Assembly (NCBI GenBank): GCA_947446335.1
Contig: CANFGA010000254.1
Coordinates: 1 to 5,381 of the forward strand
Reading direction: 5' to 3'
Source of the DNA: Oxalobacteraceae bacterium
GTDB lineage: Bacteria > Pseudomonadota > Gammaproteobacteria > Burkholderiales > Burkholderiaceae_D
Length of the DNA: 5,381 nt
Shown here: piece after piece, positions 1 to 5,381 of the stretch
Layout of the letters: each line of letters begins with the position of its first letter
Numbering within the stretch: position 1 is the stretch's first letter
Notes under the pieces: generated by a model
What the model saw: the letters and a program-made list of their open reading frames with translations, nothing else
What the model was told of the DNA's origin: nothing
Database searches by the model: none
Made by a program: the position numbers and the translations under genes

Positions 1-54
1 CAGGCCGGCCGAGCCGGCGCCGATCACGGCGACATCGACTTCGATTGTTTTCAT
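1..54 (-). CDS. N-terminal fragment of an FAD-binding oxidoreductase, probably dihydrolipoyl dehydrogenase
   Basis: Only the first 18 codons lie in the window; the gene continues past the left edge. The peptide reads MKTIEVDVAVIGAGSAGL. After a short polar lead-in it has a beta strand (VDVAVI) and the dinucleotide-binding GxGxxG at residues 12-17, as expected for the FAD-binding Rossmann fold at the very N-terminus of pyridine nucleotide-disulphide oxidoreductases. The wording around the motif resembles betaproteobacterial dihydrolipoyl dehydrogenases, the flavoprotein that reoxidises lipoamide with NAD+. Other FAD-dependent oxidoreductases share this fold, so the exact enzyme is an inference. 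A GGA lies about 6 bases upstream of the ATG as a weak ribosome binding site. It follows priA on the same strand after a 100-bp gap, so it could be co-transcribed with priA or have its own promoter. Confidence 0.6.
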   Translation of the reverse strand, partial: MKTIEVDVAVIGAGSAGL

Positions 55-121
55 TGCGAGTCCGATCATGTTTTTGCTGGAAAAGCTTGCAGCACGATAT
101 TACTCTGTTGCAGCAGTATCA

Positions 122-149
122 GGCGCCAGGGTCGATCAAGGCTGGCGCC
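122..149 (-). terminator. Perfect 8-bp inverted repeat just after priA; possible terminator or intercistronic hairpin
   Basis: GGCGCCAG at 122-129 is the exact reverse complement of CTGGCGCC at 142-149, with a 12-base loop. The structure begins 5 bases beyond the priA stop codon in the direction of transcription. The stem is very GC-rich and stable, but no run of T follows on the minus strand. It is therefore not a textbook rho-independent terminator and may instead be an mRNA-end stabiliser or a partial terminator between priA and the next gene. The inverted repeat is seen directly; its function is inferred. Confidence 0.4.
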
Positions 150-154
150 ATGGC

Positions 155-2176
155 CTAGATATCGAGCGGATCGACTTCGAGCGACCATTTGATGCGGCTT
201 TTCAGCGCGCGCAGCAGCGCCAGCCACTCGCGCAAGAACGCTTGCAGCGCCGGGCGCGAGTTCGATTCGACCAGCAACTGGGCCCGGTCGACATTGTGCA
301 CCCGCGTCATCGACATCGGGATCGGATCGTTCAGCGTGACGCCGTCCTGAATCAGGCAACCCTTCGCCAGTTGCAGAAATTCCAGCGCCGTCGCCAGCTC
401 CGGCGCCTCGGCGCGCAGCAGCGCCTGGTACAGGTACGGCGGCAGCGCCGCCTGCTTGCGCTCTTCGAGCAACGCAGTCGCGAAATGGTCGTAATCGTGC
501 GCCACCACGGCGTCATACAGCGGATGGCGCACATAGCGGGTCTGGATCAGCACTTCGCTGACGCTGCCGCCCTCCTTTTGCGCGGCCCGCCCGGCCCGCC
601 CGGCCACTTGCATCAATTGCGCAAACAGCCGTTCGCTGGCGCGGTAATCCTGAGAAAACAGCGCCGTGTCCGGGTTCAGGATGCCGACCAGCGTCAACTG
701 CTTGAAGTCGTGCCCCTTGGCCACCATTTGCGTGCCGATCAGGATATCGATCTCGCCGCGATGGACGATGTCGAACGCCGCTTGCGCGCTACCCTTCTTG
801 CGGGTCGAATCGGCGTCGATGCGCAATATCCGCGCCTCGGGAAACAGCGCTTGCAAGCCTTCCTCGACGCGCTGCGTGCCGCGCCCCAGCGGCTGCAGAT
901 CGACATTGCCGCAGGTCGGACAAGAACGAGGAATCCGCAATTCCAGGCTGCAATGGTGGCAACGCAAGCGATGCTCGGGCTTGTGCAAGACCATGAACGA
1001 GGTGCAGCGCGTGCAATTGCTGATCCAGCCGCAAGACTCGCAGCAAATCACCGGCGCATAGCCGCGCCGGTTCAAGAACAGCAGCGATTGCTCGCCGCGC
1101 TCCAGGCGCAGCTTGAGCGCGGCCACCAGATGCGAGGTCAAGCCATCCTTGGGCTTGTCGCGCTCCATGTCGAGCAGCTTCACGCGCGGCAGCACCGCAT
1201 CCTTGACCGCCCGCTCGCGCAATTCGAGCTTGCGATAGCGCCCCGATTGCGCGTGATGCCAGCTCTCCAGCGATGGCGTGGCCGAACCGAGGACGATCGG
1301 TATCCCCAACTGCCAGGCGCGCCAGACAGCCAGATCGCGCGCCGAATAACGCAAGCCTTCCTGCTGCTTGTAGGACGGGTCGTGCTCTTCATCGATGACG
1401 ATCAGCTTCAGATTCGGCAGCGATGCGAGGATCGCGAGCCGGGTGCCCAGCACGATGCGGGCGCGGCCCTGGTGCGCGGCGAGCCAGTGCAGCATGCGCT
1501 CGCCTTCGGACAGGCTGCTGTGCAAGGTGGCCAGCATCAAGCCCGGAAAGCGCGCGCGGATATTGCCTTCGAGCTGAGGCGTCAGGTTGATTTCTGGCAC
1601 CAGAATCAGGATTTGCGCGCCCTCTTCGCGCGCCAGCACCCGCGCGCACGCGTGCAGATAGACTTCGGTCTTGCCGCTGCCGGTGACGCCATACAGCAGC
1701 GTGGGCGCAAAACCCGATGCGCCGCCGATCGCGTCCGCCGCCTCCTGTTGCGCAGCATTGAGTTGCGGCATCGGCCCAGGGCTGCCGTCATGGACGCGCT
1801 CATCCTTGGCCAGCTTCTTCAAGGCCCGGTCCAGCGCCACGGTGGTACTGAGGCGCAAGTTCTTCGGCAAGCCCGGCAGCGCGACTTCGCCCAGCGGACG
1901 CTGGTAATAATCGGCGGCAAATCTGGCCAGCGCCAGCCACTCGCCAGACAATGGCGCCAACTGGCTGCGCACGGCCAGCACATCCTTGATTTTTTCCGCA
2001 GGCACGTCGCTCGTATCCGACAGGGCGACGATCAGCCCCACCACTTCGCGCCGGCCGAACGGCACCAGCGCCAGTTGGCCGACCTGCGGCCAGTTCGATG
2101 ACTCGCCGATCCAGCGGTAATCGAAACAGACATTCAACGGCGTATCGAGCGCTATTGTGACGAAACATTGCGCCAT
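155..2176 (-). CDS. priA: Primosomal protein N' (PriA), replication-restart DNA helicase
   Basis: PriA recognises stalled or collapsed forks and D-loops, unwinds the lagging-strand arm and starts reloading of DnaB helicase. The 673-residue product begins MAQCFVTIALDTPLNVCFDY, typical of the N-terminal DNA-binding domain. It then shows Walker A GVTGSGKT (163-170), the DEEH Walker B box (262-265), motif III GSATPS (297-302), motif V around GTQMVAKGHDF (481-491) and motif VI QVAGRAGR (523-530). Four CxxC pairs (C379/C382, C388/C391, C406/C409, C419/C422) form the two-zinc insertion that is diagnostic of PriA. Length is slightly below E. coli PriA (732). I chose the ATG at 2176 because homologues start at this point. 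The frame stays open 37 more codons upstream to a TTG, but that stretch looks non-coding and overlaps DnaA-box-like sequences. The Shine-Dalgarno sequence is weak. No key residue is missing, so the enzyme should be active. Confidence 0.97.
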   Translation of the reverse strand: MAQCFVTIALDTPLNVCFDYRWIGESSNWPQVGQLALVPFGRREVVGLIVALSDTSDVPAEKIKDVLAVRSQLAPLSGEWLALARFAADYYQRPLGEVALPGLPKNLRLSTTVALDRALKKLAKDERVHDGSPGPMPQLNAAQQEAADAIGGASGFAPTLLYGVTGSGKTEVYLHACARVLAREEGAQILILVPEINLTPQLEGNIRARFPGLMLATLHSSLSEGERMLHWLAAHQGRARIVLGTRLAILASLPNLKLIVIDEEHDPSYKQQEGLRYSARDLAVWRAWQLGIPIVLGSATPSLESWHHAQSGRYRKLELRERAVKDAVLPRVKLLDMERDKPKDGLTSHLVAALKLRLERGEQSLLFLNRRGYAPVICCESCGWISNCTRCTSFMVLHKPEHRLRCHHCSLELRIPRSCPTCGNVDLQPLGRGTQRVEEGLQALFPEARILRIDADSTRKKGSAQAAFDIVHRGEIDILIGTQMVAKGHDFKQLTLVGILNPDTALFSQDYRASERLFAQLMQVAGRAGRAAQKEGGSVSEVLIQTRYVRHPLYDAVVAHDYDHFATALLEERKQAALPPYLYQALLRAEAPELATALEFLQLAKGCLIQDGVTLNDPIPMSMTRVHNVDRAQLLVESNSRPALQAFLREWLALLRALKSRIKWSLEVDPLDI

Positions 2177-2217
2177 GGGACAAACCGATCTGGAATAAAT
2201 GAAAACAGCATCTGCAT

Positions 2218-2240
2218 GGGCTTGCTGACCGGGCTTGCTG
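2218..2240. repeat. Tandem 10-bp direct repeat in the priA leader
   Basis: GGGCTTGCTG occurs at 2218-2227 and again at 2231-2240, a 13-bp period with ACC between the copies. It sits about 42-64 bases upstream of the priA start codon, where a promoter or a regulator site would be expected. I do not recognise it as a known operator. Confidence 0.5.
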
Positions 2241-2266
2241 GACGATTTTCCGTACCCGGCCGTACC

Positions 2267-2287
2267 TGTGGATAACTTTGTGGACAA
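2267..2287 (-). promoter_or_regulatory. DnaA-box pair of module 1 (one consensus, one near-consensus)
   Basis: Positions 2267-2275 read TGTGGATAA, the exact complement of the high-affinity DnaA box TTATCCACA. Twelve bases on, 2279-2287 reads TGTGGACAA (TTGTCCACA on the minus strand, one mismatch). The two are head-to-tail with a 3-bp gap, close enough for cooperative DnaA binding. The pair lies about 91-111 bp upstream of the priA start, so DnaA bound here might also affect priA expression. Confidence 0.65.
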
Positions 2288-2350
2288 CGCCGATGAAAGC
2301 TCTGTCAGGCTGGCGCTGAAAACACCAGGTCAGCCCGGGCCAGCCGATAT

Positions 2351-2393
2351 GGAGAAAATAAAACTGTTTTAAATCAATGACTTGTAAAAAAAT
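2351..2393. other. AT-rich patch, possible duplex-unwinding element
   Basis: About 79% A+T over 43 bp (34 of 43) in a region whose flanking genes are strongly GC-rich. It includes runs of A and T and the first IHF-like site, and lies between the DnaA-box pair at 2267-2287 and the DnaA box at 2432-2440. Such a stretch is expected next to DnaA boxes in an origin, though AT-richness is also common in plain intergenic DNA. I did not find clear copies of the E. coli 13-mer unwinding repeats. Confidence 0.35.
2372..2384 (+). promoter_or_regulatory. IHF-like site of module 1
   Basis: The sequence AATCAATGACTTG matches the IHF consensus WATCAANNNNTTR at every defined position and is set in AT-rich DNA, as IHF prefers. 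A near copy lies exactly 280 bp downstream. Binding is inferred from the consensus only; such matches do occur by chance. Confidence 0.45.
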
Positions 2394-2431
2394 ACCCAGA
2401 ACAGATAAAACCCGGAATTTTTCTTGCGATC

Positions 2432-2440
2432 TGTGCATAA
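2432..2440 (-). promoter_or_regulatory. DnaA box of module 1 (TTATGCACA)
   Basis: TGTGCATAA on the plus strand is TTATGCACA on the minus strand, which fits TTWTNCACA exactly. The 12-mer TGTGCATAAGTG starting here recurs perfectly at 2722-2733, which argues for a conserved site rather than a chance match. Confidence 0.55.
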
Positions 2441-2532
2441 GTGCGCTGCCGGCATCACTGTGCTACACCGGGCAACACCATGCAGGCCAACCCTCTGTCG
2501 CTGCGCGATGGTGCAAAATCAAACAGCGATTC

Positions 2533-2567
2533 TTGTCCACAGAGGCTGTTGATAACTTTGTGGACAA
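2533..2567. promoter_or_regulatory. Three clustered DnaA-box-like sites of module 2, with inverted outer boxes
   Basis: TTGTCCACA at 2533-2541 (plus strand) faces TGTTGATAA at 2547-2555 and TGTGGACAA at 2559-2567 (both minus strand). Each is one mismatch from TTATCCACA. The outer two form a perfect 9-bp inverted repeat with a 17-bp spacer. The right-hand pair has the same 12-bp register as the pair at 2267-2287 and matches it at 20 of 21 positions. None of the three is a perfect high-affinity box, so occupancy may depend on cooperativity or on ATP-DnaA; that is an inference. Confidence 0.55.
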
Positions 2568-2651
2568 TTGCATCGGCAGCGTGCAAGCAGACGCAATGAT
2601 CGATGCAAAACTCCAAAAATGGGCTGAAAACGGAAGAAATAATTCCTTACG

Positions 2652-2664
2652 AATCAATTACTTG
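2652..2664 (+). promoter_or_regulatory. IHF-like site of module 2
   Basis: AATCAATTACTTG matches WATCAANNNNTTR at every defined position. Together with the site at 2372 it forms a 17-bp near repeat (AATCAATKACTTGYAAA, 15 of 17 identical) exactly 280 bp apart. It lies between the DnaA-box cluster at 2533-2567 and the DnaA box at 2722-2730, the same arrangement as in module 1. Confidence 0.45.
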
Positions 2665-2721
2665 CAAATAACTCCCGGGCAAGGGGTCATCCAGCAAGTT
2701 TATTTCCTTGGGAAAAAAAAT

Positions 2722-2730
2722 TGTGCATAA
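2722..2730 (-). promoter_or_regulatory. DnaA box of module 2 (TTATGCACA)
   Basis: TGTGCATAA (TTATGCACA on the minus strand) fits the DnaA-box consensus and directly follows an A-tract (2713-2720). It repeats the site at 2432-2440, including the following AGTG. It is the box closest to hemE, 100 bp beyond the hemE stop codon. Confidence 0.55.
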
Positions 2731-2829
2731 GTGGCTTTTTGCTGCAGTGAAACGAGGCATGTTCCGGGACATTACTTGTCTGTAACGTGACTCTTTTCAC
2801 TCGCAACCGGGACTTCAGCCTATGCCGGC

Positions 2830-3909
2830 CTAGGCGCGCTGGGCCCGGCTTTGCGCATGGACTGCCTCGACCATCGCGGCCACCGATTCGGGCGCGGTGA
2901 ACTGGGAAATGCCATGGCCCAGATTGAAGACATGGCCATTGCCTGCGCTCGGCGCGCCGAACGAAGCGAGCACCTTGCCCACTTCGGCGGCGATCTGCTC
3001 GGGACTGGCGAACAGGATCGCCGGATCGAGGTTACCTTGCAGCGCGACCTTGTTGCCCACCAGTTGACGCGCGCGCGCCAGATTGACGGTCCAGTCGAGG
3101 CCGACCGCATCGGCACCGATATCGGCGATCTCTTCGATCCACTGGCCGCCGCCCTTGGTGAACACGATCGCCGGGATTTTCACGCCATCCTTGTCGCGCT
3201 TGAGTTGCGACACGACTTCGCGCATGTAGGCGAGCGAAAACTCCTGGTAAGCGCCATCGGCCAGCGCGCCACCCCACGAGTCGAAAATCATCACCGCTTG
3301 TGCACCGGCATCGATCTGCGCATTCAGATAAGTGGCGACCGCAGCGGCATTCGTGGCCAGGATGTGGTGCATCAGGTCCGGGCGGCTGTACAACATCTTC
3401 TTGATGGTGTGAAATTCCTTCGAGCCGCCGCCCTCGACCATGTAGCAAGCGAGCGTCCACGGGCTGCCGGAAAAACCGATCAAGGGCACGCGCCCATTCA
3501 ATTCGGTGCGAATTTGTGTGACCGCGTCGAACACATAGTCGAGTGAACCCAGGTCCGGTGCACGCAGCGCCATCACGTCCTGTTCGGTGCGCAGCGGACG
3601 CTCGAATTTCGGGCCTTCGCCATCGACGAAATACAAGCCCAGGCCCATCGCATCGGGCACCGTCAGGATGTCCGAAAACAGGATCGCGGCGTCGATCGGA
3701 AAACGGTCGACCGGTTGCAGCGTCACGGCGGTGGCGTAATCAGGATTCTTGGCCAGGCCGAGGAAGGAGCCAGCCTCGGTGCGCGTGGCGCGGTATTCCG
3801 GCAGATAGCGTCCGGCCTGGCGCATCAGCCACACCGGCGTGTAATCTGTCGGCTGGCGCAGCAGCGCGCGCAAGAAAGTGTCATTCTGGAGCGGGGCGAA
3901 TTGTGGCAT
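2830..3909 (-). CDS. hemE: Uroporphyrinogen decarboxylase
   Basis: HemE is a cytoplasmic enzyme that removes four carboxyl groups from the acetate side chains of uroporphyrinogen III to give coproporphyrinogen III, the branch step committing to haem. The 359-residue product matches the usual size (E. coli 354). Seen here are the N-terminal signature PVWLMRQAGR (25-34) with the substrate-binding arginines, the central GFSGSPWTLACYMVEGG block (145-161) and the C-terminal FNLGHGI (328-334). The expected active-site residues are present: D80 (in AILFSD), Y156, S211 and H332. I chose the ATG at 3909; an in-frame TTG three codons upstream is possible. No good Shine-Dalgarno is visible before either, so initiation may rely on a short weak leader. 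It lies on the same strand as priA but 653 bp away across a complex gap, so the two are probably separate transcription units. Confidence 0.97.
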   Translation of the reverse strand: MPQFAPLQNDTFLRALLRQPTDYTPVWLMRQAGRYLPEYRATRTEAGSFLGLAKNPDYATAVTLQPVDRFPIDAAILFSDILTVPDAMGLGLYFVDGEGPKFERPLRTEQDVMALRAPDLGSLDYVFDAVTQIRTELNGRVPLIGFSGSPWTLACYMVEGGGSKEFHTIKKMLYSRPDLMHHILATNAAAVATYLNAQIDAGAQAVMIFDSWGGALADGAYQEFSLAYMREVVSQLKRDKDGVKIPAIVFTKGGGQWIEEIADIGADAVGLDWTVNLARARQLVGNKVALQGNLDPAILFASPEQIAAEVGKVLASFGAPSAGNGHVFNLGHGISQFTAPESVAAMVEAVHAQSRAQRA

Positions 3910-3941
3910 GAAAGGCAACCGGTGGCGTGGAGAAGGACGCT

Positions 3942-3950
3942 ATTATCGCA
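3942..3950 (-). promoter_or_regulatory. Candidate extended -10 promoter for hemE
   Basis: On the minus strand this reads TGCGATAAT, an extended -10 element (TGN followed by GATAAT, five of six to TATAAT). It would start transcription about 25 bases before the hemE ATG. No good -35 hexamer lies at the right distance, which extended -10 promoters tolerate. This is by eye and unproven. Confidence 0.4.
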
Positions 3951-4076
3951 TCCAAGCGCCGCTTGCCGGCACATCGATGCAAGCGGACCCATGCCTGCCG
4001 CGGCGCTGCATTATGAGATACTGGCCGCCAGTAGCCGGCTTGGCCCGCGCGCCGCTTTCAGCTTCAGACATCACAC

Positions 4077-4080
4077 GGAG
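4077..4080 (+). promoter_or_regulatory. Shine-Dalgarno (GGAG) of the S9 peptidase gene
   Basis: GGAG ends 5 bases before the ATG at 4086, a good position for 16S rRNA pairing. It supports this ATG as the start of the peptidase. Confidence 0.65.
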
Positions 4081-4085
4081 ATCGC

Positions 4086-5381
4086 ATGACACCATCCCTA
4101 TCCCATCCTGCCCACGGCGCATGGCCGTCCCCGATAGCCGCAGCACAAGTGGCAGCGGGAGCGCAGGCGCTGACGCAACTGACACTCGGCGGCGCTGACG
4201 GGGCCGACCTATACGTGCTCGAAGGGCGCGCCAGCGAAGGCGGGCGCAATACCCTGCTGCGCCGGCGCGGCGATGCGGTCGAGGAAATCACGCCCGCCCC
4301 GTTCAACGTACGCAACCGCGTCCATGAATACGGCGGCGGCGCCTATGCGATCGATGGCGACACGGTCTATTTTTCCAATTTTTCAGACGACCGGATCCAT
4401 CTGAAAGCTGGCGCCGGGCCGGCTGTGCCATTGACTGTGGCGGCGGGCGGGCGCTGGGCCGATTTCATCGTCGACCATGGGCGCGCGCGCCTGATCGGCG
4501 TGCGCGAACTGCATCCGGCGACGGGCGATGATCATCCAAGCAACGCGCTGTGCGCGATCGACATCCACGACGGCACGGTCGCAACGCTGGTCAAGGGCAG
4601 CGATTTTTATGCCGCGCCGCGCCTGTCGCCGGACGGCAAGCAACTGGCCTGGCTGAGCTGGGACCACCCGAGGATGCCTTGGCAAGGCACGCAATTGTGG
4701 CAAGCCGAGGTGCAGGCCGACGGCAGCCTGGGCCAGCCGCGCCAGATCGCCGGCGGCGTGGACATCGCCATTTGCCAGCCACAATGGTCGCCAGCGGGCG
4801 AACTGCATTTCGTTTCCGACAGCAGCGGCTGGTGGAATCTGTACCGCCAGACCGATGCCGGCATCGATGCGCTGTGCCCGATGCCAGCCGAATTCGCGAC
4901 GCCGCACTGGACCTTCGGCGTATCGATGTATGGATTTTGCGCCAACGGCGACATCATCTGCACCTATCTTCAAGATGGGATCAGCCATTTGGCGCGGCTG
5001 CCGGTCGACCGACCGAGCCAGATCGAGGCCATCGACTGCCCATACCAGGAAATCCGCGAACTGCGGGTCGGCCCCGATTTTGTCGCGCTGCTGGGCGGCG
5101 CGCCGGCGCGCGCGCTGGAATTGTCGACCATCGATCTGGCCAGCGGCGACCTGACGGTGCTGGCGCGCTCGATCACGCAAGTGCCCGCTGCCAGCTACCT
5201 GTCGATTCCCGAAAGCATCCGTTTTCAGGCTGGCGATGGGCGCAGCGCGCATGCGTTCTTTTATCCACCGAAGAATGACGATGTCGAGACCAAGGCTGGC
5301 AGCTTGCCGCCGGTGATCGTGATCAGCCACGGCGGCCCGACCAGCATGACCAGCAATACGCTGAAATTGGCAACCCAGTAC
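4086..5381 (+). CDS. S9-family (prolyl oligopeptidase-like) serine peptidase, C-terminus beyond the window
   Basis: The frame stays open from the ATG at 4086 to the window edge: 432 codons with no stop. S9 peptidases of the dipeptidyl-aminopeptidase / acylaminoacyl-peptidase branch cleave short peptides admitted through a beta-propeller. Residues about 30-360 show propeller-like repeats: VHEYGGGAY (79-87), APRLSPDGKQLAWLSW (177-192) and QPQWSPAGELHFVSDSSGWWNLY (231-253). The alpha/beta-hydrolase domain starts near 370, and HGGPT (415-419) is the oxyanion-hole motif characteristic of the S9C-like group. The catalytic Ser, Asp and His would lie in the missing part; family members are usually about 640-680 residues, so roughly a third is missing. 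There is no clear signal peptide, suggesting a cytoplasmic enzyme. It is divergent from hemE with its own GGAG ribosome site; no functional link to haem synthesis is evident. The exact substrate cannot be told from this part. Confidence 0.88.
   Translation, partial: MTPSLSHPAHGAWPSPIAAAQVAAGAQALTQLTLGGADGADLYVLEGRASEGGRNTLLRRRGDAVEEITPAPFNVRNRVHEYGGGAYAIDGDTVYFSNFSDDRIHLKAGAGPAVPLTVAAGGRWADFIVDHGRARLIGVRELHPATGDDHPSNALCAIDIHDGTVATLVKGSDFYAAPRLSPDGKQLAWLSWDHPRMPWQGTQLWQAEVQADGSLGQPRQIAGGVDIAICQPQWSPAGELHFVSDSSGWWNLYRQTDAGIDALCPMPAEFATPHWTFGVSMYGFCANGDIICTYLQDGISHLARLPVDRPSQIEAIDCPYQEIRELRVGPDFVALLGGAPARALELSTIDLASGDLTVLARSITQVPAASYLSIPESIRFQAGDGRSAHAFFYPPKNDDVETKAGSLPPVIVISHGGPTSMTSNTLKLATQY

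Larger units (their letters stand above)
2267..2733. repeat. Diverged tandem duplication of a DnaA-pair / IHF / DnaA-box module (280-290 bp period)
   Basis: Three landmarks recur in the same order and orientation: the DnaA-box pair (2267 and 2547), the IHF-like site (2372 and 2652) and the TGTGCATAAGTG element (2432 and 2722). The offsets are 280, 280 and 290 bp. The intervening sequence is mostly dissimilar apart from patches just before the IHF-like site (a GGA-AAATAA-like stretch near 2351 and 2631). Either an old duplication kept only its protein-binding sites, or selection built two like-spaced modules. This is seen in the sequence by eye, not by computed alignment. Confidence 0.6.
2177..2829. 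other. 653-bp priA-hemE intergenic region: candidate DnaA/IHF nucleoprotein locus (origin-like or DnaA-regulating)
   Basis: No credible gene lies in this gap. It holds three 9-mers that fit the DnaA-box consensus TTWTNCACA (2267-2275, 2432-2440, 2722-2730, all on the minus strand). Four more differ at one position (2279-2287, 2533-2541, 2547-2555, 2559-2567). There are two exact matches to the IHF core WATCAANNNNTTR (2372-2384, 2652-2664), and AT-rich patches that stand out from the GC-rich flanks. Clustered DnaA boxes with IHF sites and AT-rich DNA are the hallmark of oriC, and boxes plus IHF also define datA and DARS loci in E. coli. From memory, priA, hemE and the atp operon often lie not far from dnaA in Burkholderiales, which fits an origin-proximal location. 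No dnaA, dnaN, mnmG or parAB is in view, so the role is inferred. The gap must also hold the priA promoter and the hemE 3' end; I could not identify a convincing promoter or terminator for either. Confidence 0.6.
3910..4085. other. Divergent hemE / peptidase intergenic region (176 bp)
   Basis: The two genes are transcribed away from each other, so this gap must carry both promoters. A plausible extended -10 for hemE is present at 3942-3950. For the peptidase I see only a weak -10-like GATACT at 4017-4022 with no matching -35. No clear operator palindrome was found. Confidence 0.5.

Noticed and set aside
68..2101. A 677-codon open frame on the plus strand, antisense to almost all of priA
   Set aside because: It mirrors priA codon structure in a GC-rich gene. 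The product is a low-complexity Arg/Gln/Ala/Leu-rich chain with no recognisable domain, while the opposite strand has every PriA motif.
2177..2287. N-terminal extension of PriA by 37 codons to a TTG start
   Set aside because: The extension does not resemble PriA, overlaps the DnaA-box pair, and homologues start at the downstream ATG (2176).
2703..2720. Small hairpin TTTCC-TTG-GGAAA followed by an A-tract, considered as a terminator for hemE
   Set aside because: For minus-strand transcripts the T-run comes before the stem rather than after it, and the 5-bp stem is weak.
2377..2730. A 117-codon plus-strand open frame in the priA-hemE gap
   Set aside because: It has no Shine-Dalgarno sequence and no recognisable domain, and it runs straight through the IHF-like and DnaA-box sites; its amino-acid make-up looks like translated intergenic DNA.
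2764..2813. CCGGGAC direct repeats at 2764-2770 and 2807-2813, and a GTGA/TCAC mini-inverted repeat between them
   Set aside because: They are too short to distinguish from chance and have no link to a known site.
3543..4198. Overlapping plus-strand open frames opposite hemE and in the divergent promoter gap
   Set aside because: They are Arg/Pro-rich shadows without ribosome sites or domains; hemE and the peptidase explain the coding signal.
4383..5330. A 315-codon minus-strand open frame opposite the peptidase gene
   Set aside because: It is a shadow of the S9 peptidase frame, with biased Arg/Ala/Gln-rich composition and no recognisable fold.

Overview
The window looks like a GC-rich betaproteobacterial chromosome, most like Burkholderiales and in particular the Oxalobacteraceae (Janthinobacterium, Massilia or Herbaspirillum type). 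This is inferred from the character of the PriA and HemE proteins, the GC-rich codon use and the remembered lpd-like / priA / hemE neighbourhood. It was not tested by any search.

Layout, left to right. Positions 1-54 (minus strand) hold the first 18 residues of an FAD-binding oxidoreductase, probably a dihydrolipoyl dehydrogenase. A 100-bp gap with a perfect 8-bp inverted repeat follows. Positions 155-2176 (minus) are a complete priA, the replication-restart helicase, with all helicase motifs and four CxxC zinc pairs. Positions 2177-2829 are a 653-bp gap with no credible gene. Positions 2830-3909 (minus) are a complete hemE (uroporphyrinogen decarboxylase). Positions 3910-4085 are a short divergent promoter region. 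Positions 4086-5381 (plus) are the N-terminal two thirds or so of an S9-family (prolyl oligopeptidase-like) serine peptidase that runs off the right edge.

The priA-hemE gap is the most interesting part. It carries seven DnaA-box-like 9-mers: three fit TTWTNCACA exactly and four differ at one position. It also has two exact matches to the IHF core WATCAANNNNTTR and AT-rich patches. These sites fall into two modules. The DnaA-box pair and the IHF-like site recur at exactly 280 bp, and a further DnaA box recurs at 290 bp, while most of the sequence between them has diverged. This looks like a DnaA/IHF nucleoprotein locus: a replication origin, part of a bipartite origin, or a DnaA-titrating or DnaA-reactivating locus of the datA/DARS kind. 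Sequence alone cannot separate these possibilities.

The genes do not form one pathway. PriA acts in replication restart and HemE in haem synthesis; both are core housekeeping genes. The peptidase is divergent from hemE and is probably an independent unit. I saw no mobile element, tRNA, rRNA or CRISPR array.
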